A stretch of 64,000 bases of DNA from Amorphophallus konjac (taxonomy: Eukaryota > Streptophyta > Magnoliopsida > Alismatales > Araceae), in the NCBI GenBank assembly GCA_022559845.1, contig CM040127.1, forward strand, positions 30,094,708 to 30,158,707, in the 5' to 3' direction. The notes below the pieces were generated by a model that was not told the origin of the DNA, did no database searches, and worked only from the letters and a program-made list of their open reading frames with translations. The translations under genes were made by a program, and so were the position numbers. Positions 1-9,455 of the stretch are shown piece by piece (the stretch's first letter is position 1; each line of letters opens with the position of its first letter).

Positions 1-219
1 TAAAAGAAAATTCATACCTGATATGCTACAAAAACATCATGATTTGCAATCCTCTTCACTAGCTATTTAAGAACTATGTTGCAAAAATTCAAAGTAAATA
101 AGACTAATGTTGAACTTCAAAATATGTCCACATTTAGATCATTGATCGTTCCATCTCCTCCAACCAGTCCTAAAATAAAACACAAAGTGAGTATCACAAC
201 CGAATGTATATTATATAAA

Positions 220-2199
220 TTAAAACAAAAGGACATAACATTCACAACACATACCTTCTGAAGCATTTCTAATCCAATCTTCTGAGCAAATTAAAGCCTC
301 CACTGTGTCTGGAGCCAAAGAACTACGAAAATTAGTAAGAACTCGCCCTCCAGTGCTAAAAGCTGACTCAGATGCAAATGTGGAAGCAGGAATTGCTAAG
401 ATATCATGTGCCATACAAGCAAGAGTTGGATATAATGATTTATTGTTTGACCACCAATCCAAGATATCAAAGTTGGCACTACGACATATATCTCCTTCCA
501 AGTATTGGTCAATTTCTGACGTTGAATTTTGCTTATTTTGTTGAGAAATGAACTGATCCCAGCCCCTTAATAGATCAACATCATGATTTGCACCATTTAA
601 ATTTGTAAGGACATTATCACTTGTTGAGGGTCCTGAGTCCAACTGTGTTTTAGCAAGATACTCCTCAAAAGAATGACGAAATGCAGTTTCAATAATGGCA
701 ACATGAAAGTCTGTTGCATCACCATACTTTTTCAAAAAACAATATCTAAAATACATCAACTTGTAACGTGGATCCAAAATAACAGGAATTGCTAAAACTA
801 AATTGCAATCTTTCCAATATTTGTTGAACTTCACTTGCATTCGGAGAGCCATTGAACTAATGAAATCATGTAGACTATTAGCCTCTTCATCTAGTAAGAT
901 TTTGATCTTCCACATTTCATGAAAGTACAAATTAGAGGTGGGATATTTCGTGCCTGAGACAATGTTAGTTGCACTATAGAAATGTTTCAGGAACTTGCAT
1001 ACCACTTCAACTTTATCCCATTCCTCGGGTGTGGGTGCACAAGTGAAACTAGGATCCAACATCATCAACGAAGAAAATGCCTTTCTAAATTCTAAAGCAG
1101 ATTCCAACATCAAATATGTACTATTCCAACGTGTGGGAACATCTAAACTCACCCATTTCTTACTTTCCAAACTAGCTTGTTGAATGCACTCTTCAAATTT
1201 TTGTCGACGAGAAGGTGATCCTCTTACCTTCTTTACACTCATTCGAACACTTTCAATGATAACACCAATTGTGCTCAGCCCATCACGGACAATTAAATTA
1301 AGGATATGAGATGCACAACGTACATGGAATAACTTTCCATCACAAAGTAATTTACTACTCTCTGATAAACTCGAAAGAAGCAAGGGAATGCAAGCATCAT
1401 TAACAGAAGCATTGTCTAAAGTGATGCTCATGACTTTCGAATCAAGATCCCATTCTCTAAGTGATTTCCAAATAACATTTGTAATAATAGGTGCAGTATG
1501 AGAATATTCAACCATACAAAACTTTATTATTCGTTTATGCAACTTCCAATTGGTATCCACAAAGTGAGCAGTTATAGACAAGTAACCCAATTCTTGATTG
1601 GAAGTCCACATATCCGCTGTTAAACAAACAGAACCAGCCTGTGCTTGACAAAAGTCTTTAAGAATTTTCTTCTCCTTCTTATAGATTTCCATACAATCAG
1701 TCTTAACAGAATTTCTTGATAGCATTTTGAATTTCGGATTTAGACTTCTAACAAACCGTTTAAAACCATCATAGCTAACAACTGAAAATGGAACTTCGTG
1801 TAGGATAACAAATCGACATAACTCCTTCCGACAAATTTCAGGATCAAATTTCCAATTTGATAATATTTCATTCTCTCCACTAGCTGAATTAGCAGCCAAC
1901 AATTGCTGTTTAACATTTGTTGTACGATAAGGGCAAACAAAATTAGCATGCCTAGTTAAATGGCTTGTGCCAGCCTTACTAGAACCACTTAACACAGCCT
2001 TGCATGCATTGCAACGGGCTTTCTCCACATTTCCAACCACAAATTTAGTAAAATACTTCCATACCTCAGATTGTAGACCTCTAGCACGTTTTCGTGAAAT
2101 AGAAACATTAGTATCTGGTATAGCATCAGAAACCTCAGCCTCATTCACATTAGTTTGATCGGTGACTGATGGAGTGGTGGATTGATTCTCACTTGTCAT
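220..2199 (-). CDS. hAT transposase (BED zinc finger, RICESLEEPER-like)
   Basis: A 659-residue uninterrupted frame, about the usual length for plant hAT transposases. An N-terminal BED zinc finger shows C63, C66, H80, H84 and nearby C89 after a WKYF motif. The RNase H-like core contains LTADMWTS (D196) and TLDNAS (D262), positions that in this family hold catalytic aspartates. The C-terminal hAT dimerisation region (about residues 570-645) carries LDWW, LAIPASTFASESAFSTGG and the expected run to DWIR. The ATG at 2199 is the first Met of the frame and leaves a normal acidic leader before the BED domain. No stop or frameshift is seen, so it could encode an active enzyme. Domesticated relatives exist in plants, but here the transposon terminus at 4052 argues for a mobile copy. 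Confidence 0.9.
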   Translation of the reverse strand: MTSENQSTTPSVTDQTNVNEAEVSDAIPDTNVSISRKRARGLQSEVWKYFTKFVVGNVEKARCNACKAVLSGSSKAGTSHLTRHANFVCPYRTTNVKQQLLAANSASGENEILSNWKFDPEICRKELCRFVILHEVPFSVVSYDGFKRFVRSLNPKFKMLSRNSVKTDCMEIYKKEKKILKDFCQAQAGSVCLTADMWTSNQELGYLSITAHFVDTNWKLHKRIIKFCMVEYSHTAPIITNVIWKSLREWDLDSKVMSITLDNASVNDACIPLLLSSLSESSKLLCDGKLFHVRCASHILNLIVRDGLSTIGVIIESVRMSVKKVRGSPSRRQKFEECIQQASLESKKWVSLDVPTRWNSTYLMLESALEFRKAFSSLMMLDPSFTCAPTPEEWDKVEVVCKFLKHFYSATNIVSGTKYPTSNLYFHEMWKIKILLDEEANSLHDFISSMALRMQVKFNKYWKDCNLVLAIPVILDPRYKLMYFRYCFLKKYGDATDFHVAIIETAFRHSFEEYLAKTQLDSGPSTSDNVLTNLNGANHDVDLLRGWDQFISQQNKQNSTSEIDQYLEGDICRSANFDILDWWSNNKSLYPTLACMAHDILAIPASTFASESAFSTGGRVLTNFRSSLAPDTVEALICSEDWIRNASEGMCCECYVLLF

Positions 2200-2822
2200 G
2201 ATTAAAAACCTAAATCAATATTCAGAGTAATGTAAATAGGAGAACTAAGATTACATATAAAAAGAAAGAATGACGGAATATAATCACTAGAACACATTCA
2301 TATCAAAGAAGAAAAGAGAAAATCTTTTGTTTATGCGTCAAATAAAAATTTCAGATAGAGGTTCAGGTTCATATGAACATCAAAGTTGACGGAATATAAT
2401 CAAATACTTATAATCACTAACTATATCAAGATCAATATTAATAGAGCATAGTCAAATGTATATCCCATAAACAAATCAAACAAAATAAACTGAAGAAAAG
2501 AAATTAAATATAAACTTTGATTTGATCCAACACCACCAGACGCGGACGGACTGAGCAAATACCCCCTCTCAGGCCCTCCCCTCCCCTACACCTAATCGAT
2601 TCCCAGGCCTTAGCAAATACCCCCTCCCAGCCTCTCTCTCCCCCCTCTCATGATAGTATGACACCCTTCTTTTTTTTGTCTCTTGCCTCATTATTTTGTG
2701 ACAGATGGAAGAAGAATAAGTGAAGAAGTAGAACTACATAGAGAATAAGGGAAGGCAGAGATACAGAGGTGGTTTACCTCCTTTCAGACTCAGGCGGACT
2801 TGAAGGCTGAAGCCCTTCCCGT

Positions 2823-3170
2823 CTCGGTGGTTTCAGCTCCAACGGCACCGAGGGGGGTGAAGATTTGCACCAGATGAAGAAGAGCAGAAACGGCTCGGAG
2901 AAGAGCGGATGAGTGACGGCTCCCTCATCCCTGTCTCGGTGGCAGATAGTCGACGAACTGGCCGTTTCCCAAACCTCCAACGGCAGAGGCAAGTGACGAA
3001 TGAAGAGGATGAAGAAGAGGAGATGCGGCTCAGAGAAGGGGGATGACGGAAGAAGCCGTTCCCGTCTCGTTGGCAGGTCGTCGATGAACTACCGTCTCCC
3101 AGAGCTCCAACAGCGCCGAGGAGGGTGAAGCGACTCGGAGAACCTGCTGGGGATCCAGCAGCACCGGTGG
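2823..3170. repeat. Three diverged tandem repeats in the hAT 5' leader
   Basis: About three units of 100-130 bp each begin with CTCGGTGG or CTCGTTGG, continue with a CTCCAACGGC/CTCCAACAGC block and GAAGATGAAGAAGAG-like purine runs, and end near CGGCTCGGAG. They lie upstream of the transposase between the start codon and the element end. Subterminal repeats bound by transposase are common in hAT elements, but these are internal and their role is unknown. The overlapping open frames here are a by-product of GC-rich composition. Confidence 0.55.
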
Positions 3171-3879
3171 GGCGGTGGCACCGTGGCGGTCTGGCGGACA
3201 GGAACGTGCTCGGCTGCTCGTGGTGGGAGGCGAACAACTAACCAAGCAATTGATTTCTTCGCCTTTGCCTTGCGCGGGTGGAGGAAATAGATACACCATG
3301 TCACCATTAAAGCCCTAGTCAGAGGCAGAGCCGCCGGCCCGCAGAGCCGCAGAGGAGAGGAGCTGAGGAGGTAGGACTATAGGATCCGTAGAGGGGAGTC
3401 GGGGGACTGGCCGACTGGGGAATGGGGAGTGGGGAGGGAGGCGGCCGGAGGCCCAAATGGCAAATGCGTATGCCATATGCGCAAAGTGCAATCGGGATCG
3501 GCTGTTGAGTGTTGGCTGTTGCCCTAGCGCTGGCCAATATGGGGAATCGGGCTCGCGTACACTGGTGACTGGTGAAAGTGGTGAGTGCCTGAGTGGTGAC
3601 CGTGAGTCCGTGAGCTGTGAGCCTGTGACTGAATGACAGTCTGACGGACAGACGGAGTGGCGGGTGCAGCGGCCATCGGCGCTGCGGCAACCGGCTATTA
3701 ATGTATTATGCGAGTAATTTACGACACCACCTCCAACGGGCAACAGCACAGTTACTGACTCTTCAAACGTCAATGTCAACTTGTCAAGGGTATGGCATCG
3801 ACAGATTTTCAGAGTGAAAAGAGTGGAAAGACTTTTTAAAATATATTTTTAAATAATTTATTTTATCATATATTCGGGC

Positions 3880-4052
3880 CGGGCCAATATGACGGGCTGA
3901 TCTAGAAGCCCGAGTTAGGCCCGCTTTACAATCGGGCTCGGGCTTTTAAGCCCTATTAAAAACTCACGGGCTGAAAAAGGGTTGGCAGCCCGGCCCAATG
4001 TCGGGCCAAGCCCACGGGCCGATCGGGCCAGCAAGGCCCATTGATAGCCCTA
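3880..4052 (-). repeat. hAT terminal and subterminal repeat region
   Basis: Dense GGGCC, CGGGC and GGCCCA motifs in both orientations crowd the last 170 bp before the transposon end. The final bases read GATAGCCCTA on the plus strand. This is the arrangement expected for transposase binding sites at a hAT terminus. Confidence 0.75.
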
Positions 4053-5131
4053 GGGCCCGTGCTGGTCCCCACGGTGAATGCGGTCGTCCCCAGATCGCGA
4101 CCAACAGTCGCGGTCTGTCGCGAGACCGCGTCCGCCCACCGACACTTTAAGGCCTAACGGTTTAAAATCTGATGAAAGCGGTCCCCGCCTAACCGCGACC
4201 AGTGAAAACGGTCACTGGTGGACCGCGATCACCTCGGAAAATCGAGAACGGCGGGAAATGGCCGAAAACACCATTCCACGCCCCAATCACCCCCGGGTGA
4301 TGGGGAAACAAAGGGGGAACTCGTCCCCACACCCTAAAGTACCGAATGATGCCCCCAAAACTCCAAATGGCGCGGTAAAACTCTAGATCGGCGCTCAAAC
4401 CCTCAAAGCATGCATTTCCCGTCCCGAGCTCAAACGAACCCCTCTCGGCTCTCCGCCGGCCTAGAAATCACGGGAAAGGAAAGCACGGAGATAGAGGATC
4501 GTCACCCTACCTCAATGGAGCGAATGCTCCGCCGGATCGCCCACGAATCGCGAAGAACACTTTTAGAAATCCCGCCTCCCCACGCTTCCCACACTTGCCG
4601 CACGCCCGCACGATCGTCTCGACGTCACCCACATCCTTGCCGCGTTGCACCGCCGCCGTCTGCAGCCGGAACGGAGGTCGCCGCGCTCGAACGGGAGAGA
4701 GGGAGAGAGAGAGGGCGGCCACGGTTGGGGAAGGAAGGAGGAAGAAGAAGAAGAAGAAAGAGAAAGGGAAAAGAAAAGAAATGGGAATATATAGAAAATC
4801 TGATTTTTCAGAAAAATACCGAAAAAATAGAAAAATACGTTTTCGGAATCTTCGGAACGCACCGATCGCAACGGTACCACTCGTGCCTAGGTGAACGGCC
4901 CGGTCCACTCGCAGCGAGCTTCCGAAGAAAAATCGAAACACACACCGGAAATCGGAAAACACACGCGGAAAAGCCGCGGAACGCCTCCGGGCCTCCGAAA
5001 CAACTCCGGATCGCACCGATCCGAACACAAAAGATGTCCGAAACGAAATTTTGGACACAACAGAGCTGGACACTCCGAAAAATCAGATCCGGGACCCACA
5101 AGGAAGGATCCGAAAGGTCCGGGATATTACA
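4053..5131 (-). repeat. G1 3' LTR, part right of the hAT insertion
   Basis: These 1.08 kb match 10877-11961 of the intact copy with scattered substitutions. On the plus strand it ends GGGATATTACA, so on the minus strand the LTR opens TGTAATATCCC directly after the polypurine tract. The hAT element interrupts it at 4052. It repeats four of the 25-nt stem-loops described for the intact LTR (from 4079 on), one of them with an arm mutation (GATCGCGAC for GACCGCGAC). Confidence 0.9.
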
Positions 5132-5146
5132 GCCCTCCCCCTTAAA
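5132..5146 (-). other. Polypurine tract of G1
   Basis: Read on the minus strand, TTTAAGGGGGAGGGC abuts the LTR start TGTAATATCC. This is where plus-strand DNA synthesis is primed during reverse transcription. Confidence 0.85.
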
Positions 5147-5198
5147 GGAAGTTCGTCCTCGAAATTGAGAACAACCCAAGGGGAAAGAAGAGGAAGAC

Positions 5199-6729
5199 TC
5201 ACTCAAACAGGTACGAGAACTGCTGACACATCTCATTCTCACGCTCCCAAGAAGCCTCACTACCAGAGTGCCGCTGCCACACCACCTTAACCAAGGGGAT
5301 GACCTTGTTCTGCAGGCGCTGCTCTCGCCTATCCTCCACGCGGATCGGAAACTCTGGGAGAGAAAGATCTGGAGTCACCTCAGGCCAAACAGAAATCTCA
5401 AGTACATGAGAGTCATCGGGCATATACTTCCGCAACATCGAGACGTGGAACACGTCATGCACCGACGCCAACTCAAGGGGTAACTGCAACCGGTAAGCAA
5501 CCTCACCGATGCGCTCCAAGATCACAAAAGGACCAATGTAGCGGGGACTCAGCTTCCCACGCCATCCAAAACGCATCACCCCCTTCATCGAACACATGAT
5601 CGCCCACGGCGAACTCGAGGGGCTGCCTCCTACGGTCAACATAGCTCTTCTGCCGACTCTGGGCCGCCAACATGTTCTGACGAACCAGGTGCACAACATC
5701 CACACATTGCTGCACCAATTCCGGTCCCATCAAAACACGCTCACCCACCTCAAACCAATCGAGTGGAGTCCTACACGGACGCCCGTACAAGGCCTCATAA
5801 GGAGCCATGCCGATGCTCGAATGATAGCTGTTGTTGTAGGCAAACTCCACCAACGATAGGTGATGAATCCAACTCCCCTGCCACTCCAGGCAGCAGGATC
5901 TCAGCATGTCCTCCAACGTCTGAATGGTCCTTTCAGACTGACCATCAGACTGAGGATGATACGCCGAGCTAAATGCCAACTCCATGTCAAGAACTCGCTG
6001 GAAACTCCTCCAGAATTCAGAAGTGAAGCGCGGATCCCGATCTGATACGATGGAAATGGGAATCCCATGCAACGGAACGATCCGCTCCACATACAAATGA
6101 GCCAACTTGGACACGCTCCAGCTGACTTTGACCGGTAACAACCGAGTCACCTTCGTCAGTCTATCCACCAGCAACCAAATACTGTCCTGCCCACTCGGGG
6201 TCCTCGGCAACCCCACCATAAAATCCGTGGTCACATGGTCCCACTTCCAAGCAGGAACATCCAAGGGCTGGAGAGTACCTCCCGGTCGCTGATGTTCCGC
6301 CTTCACCTGCTGACAGATCAGGCACCTGGCCACAAATTCAATGACATCTCTCTTCATGCCAGTCCACCAGAACTGCCTTCGCAAGTTCCGATACATTTTC
6401 TTCGCACCCGGGTGTACGGTGTATCTACTCCCATGAGCCTCGCGCAACACCGCACGACGAACCTGCTCCTCCGTTGGGACGTACAGCCTGTCACGAAACC
6501 TCGCAGCACCGTCCTCGCCGAGCTCCACATCAGCCATCGCCAGAATCCGGGACAATTCAGGGTCCGCATGCTGAGCCTCTGTCACCTGACGACGGATAGC
6601 AGGAGTGACAGTCAGACTCACAAGCACTACCAACCCTGGCTCCTGGGGAATCTTGAGCCTGAAAGATACTTCTGGCACTTGCTCCCAGAGCCTCCATTTC
6701 CTCAACAATAAGGCACTGACCGCAACCAT
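5199..6729 (-). pseudogene. G1 integrase and chromodomain-like tail, frameshifted
   Basis: Integrase inserts the cDNA copy into chromosomes. The frame ending at 5503 holds an HHCC zinc module (HGSRYTVHPG and CLICQQ) and the DDE catalytic core: TTDFMVGLP, SDRDPRF and SDGQSERTIQTLE supply the two aspartates and the glutamate. After about 5600 the reading moves to another frame (end 5199), which carries FGWRGKLSPRYIGPF, FHVSMLRKY and the chromodomain-like end VKVVWQRHSGSEASWE. A small deletion where a KVSPMKG-type stretch is expected explains the switch. The core residues look intact; the frameshift breaks the protein. Confidence 0.85.
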
Positions 6730-8247
6730 CCGACTCAAGGCATCGGCGACGACATTCATCCTGCCCGGGTGATAAGACATGGTGTAGTCATAATCCTTCA
6801 TGAACTCCATCCAACGCCTTTGCCTGAGGTTCAGGTCTCTCTGGGTAAACACATACCTCAAACTCTGATGGTCAGTGAACACCTCGAACTTCCCGCCGTA
6901 CAGATAATGCCTCCAGATCTTCAACGCGAAGATCACCGTTGCCAACTAAAGGTCATGGGTAGGGTAGTTCTCCTCGTGGGACTTTAGCTACCGAGATGCA
7001 TAAGCCACCACTCTACCATGCTGCATCAACACAGCACCCAATCGAACGCCGGAAGCATCTGTACACACTACGAAACCTCCCGATCCAGAAGGCAAAACCA
7101 ACACCGGAGCCGAGGTGAGCAATCTCTTCAGTTCCCTGAAGCTCTGCTCACACTCCTCAGACCAGACGAAAGGCACATCCTTCCGCGTGAGTCTAGTCAT
7201 CGGGGTCGCAATGCGAGAAAAATCCTGGATAAACCGACGATAATAGCCCGCAAGCCCCAAGAAACTCCGGATCTCCGTCACCGGCCTCGGCCTCGGCCAC
7301 TGCATTACTGTCTCGACCTTGACGGGGTCCACGGAAATACCATCAGCAGAAATCACGTGCCCCAGAAAGTGCACCTCGCCGAGCCAAAACTCGCACTTGT
7401 TGAGCTTCGCATACAATTGGTGATATCGCAACGTCTGCAGCACCACACCCAAATGGTACGCGTGCTCCTCGGCAGACTACGAATAAACAAGGATGCCATC
7501 CACGAAGATGACCACGAACTGGTCCAAATACGGATGAAACACCCTCTGCATCAAGTCCATGAAGGCTGCAGGGGCATTGGTGAGCCCAAATGGCATCACC
7601 AAAAACTCATAATGCCCGTACCTCGTACTGAATGCAGTCTTCTCCACATCGGACTCGCGAATTCTCAGCTGATAGTAACCGGACCGCAAATCAATCCGCG
7701 AGAACACTCGCGCAGACTGAAGCTGGACGAACAAATCGTCAATCCGCAGCAACGGATACTTGTTCTTAATGGTCACTTCATTCAGCTGCCGATAGTCAAT
7801 GCACAGCCGCAGACTACCGTCCTTCTACTTCACAAACAACACGGGCGCACCCCAAGGAGAAAAGCTAGGACGAATGTACCCCTTGGCCAGCAGTTCCTGC
7901 AACTGCGCCCTCAACTCCCTCAACTCAGCGGGGGCCATACGGTAGGGAGCCTTCGCCAAAGGTCCCGTACCAGGCACAACCTCGATCACGAAATGGATCT
8001 CCCGCTGGGGAGGCAATCCAGGCAACTCCTCGGGAACAACGTCGGGAAACTCGCACACCATCGGAATGTCCTCGACATCCGGCTCCATCCGGTCAGACAC
8101 AACCACGGATGCGAGAAAACCCTGACAACTAGAATCAAGCAATCGACGGGCTCGAATAGCAGAGATAAGGAATCGAGAAGAGGTGGAACAGATACCTTGG
8201 AAATAGAAGGTCCGCTTGCTCGGATGCTGGAAGTAGACCCTCTTCAT
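6730..8247 (-). pseudogene. G1 reverse transcriptase and RNase H with internal stops
   Basis: This region would copy element RNA to DNA and digest the RNA strand. One frame runs through [64 protein letters not shown] and FTDHQSLRYVF, the usual Ty3/gypsy order. Stops interrupt it at 7825, 7477 and 6988, with another just after 6988. The catalytic box reads [10 protein letters not shown] where FxDD is expected, so the second aspartate is glycine and the enzyme would be inactive even without the stops. The frame continues in phase across each stop, so these are point mutations rather than indels. Confidence 0.88.
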
Positions 8248-8559
8248 TCAACAATCCACCACCGCTCCATGACTCTCTAGCCAATCCATACCTAGAATCA
8301 CGTCGTAATCCCGAAGCTGCAACGCGTACAACCTGCCTGGCATACTCCGCCCATCGATCCAAAGCGGAACCTGATCGAAGTAATACGGAGTGATCATAAA
8401 ATCACCCGAAGGCAACTCCACTGCCAAATCACAGGACAACTGGGTCACCGGCTCCTCGATGCTCAACGCGAAATCCTCCGAAATAAACGAATGAGACACG
8501 TCAGAATCAAACAAAACCCGAGCCGCACAACCCAAAATCTGAACGGTACCTTCCACGAG
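8248..8559 (-). pseudogene. G1 aspartic protease, mutated active site
   Basis: The retropepsin cleaves the Gag-Pol polyprotein. The segment shows ARVLFDSDVSHSFIS, where the family has LFD(S/T)GA(S/T)HSFIS, then VILGMDWLESHGAVVDC. The active-site triad reads D-S-D in place of D-S/T-G, which should abolish catalysis. It is in phase with gag upstream (stop at 8560-8562) and with the reverse transcriptase downstream (stop at 8248), so gag and pol were once a single frame. Confidence 0.82.
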
Positions 8560-9291
8560 CTACGACGCCACTGCCTCTGCCCTGGTCATGTGCGTGATCT
8601 GGCCTCGAGCTCTCTGCCTCAAGCCCTGAACGAACTGCGCGGTCTTCCCCCTCTCATGCTCCATGATGTGAGGTGCATACCGACCCAGCTCAACAAATCG
8701 GCCCCTGTACTGCAACACGGACATGTCACCCTGCACCAGCTCCAGGAACTCCCGCATCCACTGCGTAGCAACATAATCTGGACAGTACGTACGCTCGAAA
8801 GCACTGACGAAGTCGTCCCACTCGACCTGATCAAGTGGACGAAGCTGAAAGGACGTCTTCCACTTCGAAGACCACCACTTCCGAGCCGTACCCTGTAACT
8901 GGTTGTAGGCCAACACCACTCTGTCCTCGGCAGCACTCTTCGCAGAACTGAACACTCGCTCCATCTCATCAAGCCAATCACGAGCCGCATCAGGGTTGGT
9001 CTGGCCGCTGAAGTAAGGTGGATGGAACTGCATGAAGTCCCTCACTGCTCGGCCTGACCCACCCCTAGCAGACGAGCCCTCACCAGGCTCTCCGCCGAAC
9101 TGCTGAGACATAAGCTGGTACATGCCACGGAAGAAATCCTCGGCCCCCGGAACTCTCGCGGTATCTGCGGCCTCGGTAGCTCCTGGTGGCACTCTACTAT
9201 GCTCCTCCTGGTCCCCCTGGACCCCCTGCTGGATCTCCTGACCTCCAGCCGACTGCCCCTGCTGAGAGCGAGAGCTCCTCCTCGACGCCAT
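8560..9291 (-). pseudogene. G1 gag, lacking its zinc knuckle
   Basis: Gag forms the virus-like particle that packages element RNA. The ATG at 9291 (MASRRSSRSQQG) is preferred to upstream codons because it opens the hydrophilic leader seen in chromovirus gag. A conserved core follows with FHPPYFSGQTNPDAARDWL, RKWWSSKW and the region ending MTRAEAV. A CCHC zinc knuckle normally lies between that point and the protease; here the frame stops at 8560 and protease sequence begins almost at once, so the RNA-binding knuckle has been deleted. This is a broken gag, not a variant class. Confidence 0.82.
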
Positions 9292-9435
9292 GCTCGCTCC
9301 TGAAGCAAAAGACAGAAAACACGAAAACGGCATGGTCAAAATAAACACGCGGTGCCAAATGCCAGCGTCACCTGTACATCATCGCTGTGGACTAGTGGAC
9401 CACTACAATTACCTATGATTCTCATGTAATTCCAC

Positions 9436-9453
9436 AACCGCGCTCTGATACCA
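9436..9453 (-). other. Primer binding site of G1 (initiator tRNA-Met type)
   Basis: On the minus strand TGGTATCAGAGCGCGG starts two bases after the LTR end. It is complementary to the 3' end of initiator tRNA-Met, the usual primer in plant chromoviruses. Confidence 0.9.
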
Positions 9454-9455
9454 GC

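Larger units (their letters stand above)
1..4052 (-). mobile_element. hAT-superfamily DNA transposon, left end outside window
   Basis: This is a cut-and-paste transposon read on the minus strand. The promoter-side terminus is visible: the minus strand from 4052 starts TAGGGCTATCAATGGGCC and is followed by GGGCCGGGC-type subterminal repeats (about 3880-4052), the layout typical of plant hAT elements. It encodes a full transposase at 220-2199. The sequence to its right (from 4053, GGGCCCGT) matches the middle of the G1 long terminal repeat at about 10877 (GGGCCCAT), so the element landed inside an LTR. The other terminus and the second copy of the 8-bp target duplication lie left of base 1, so completeness cannot be judged. 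Confidence 0.85.

Noticed and set aside
2774..3779. Multiple 70-150-codon minus-strand frames upstream of the transposase
   Set aside because: GC-rich tandem repeats of the hAT leader; frames overlap each other and lack motifs.
4410..5168. 252-codon plus-strand frame, repeated at 11234-11977
   Set aside because: Conserved only because the two places are LTR copies of one element; basic low-complexity translation and no domain.
7018..8280. 420-codon plus-strand open frame
   Set aside because: It is antisense to the G1 protease and RT, which carry clear family motifs; the open frame is a composition shadow.
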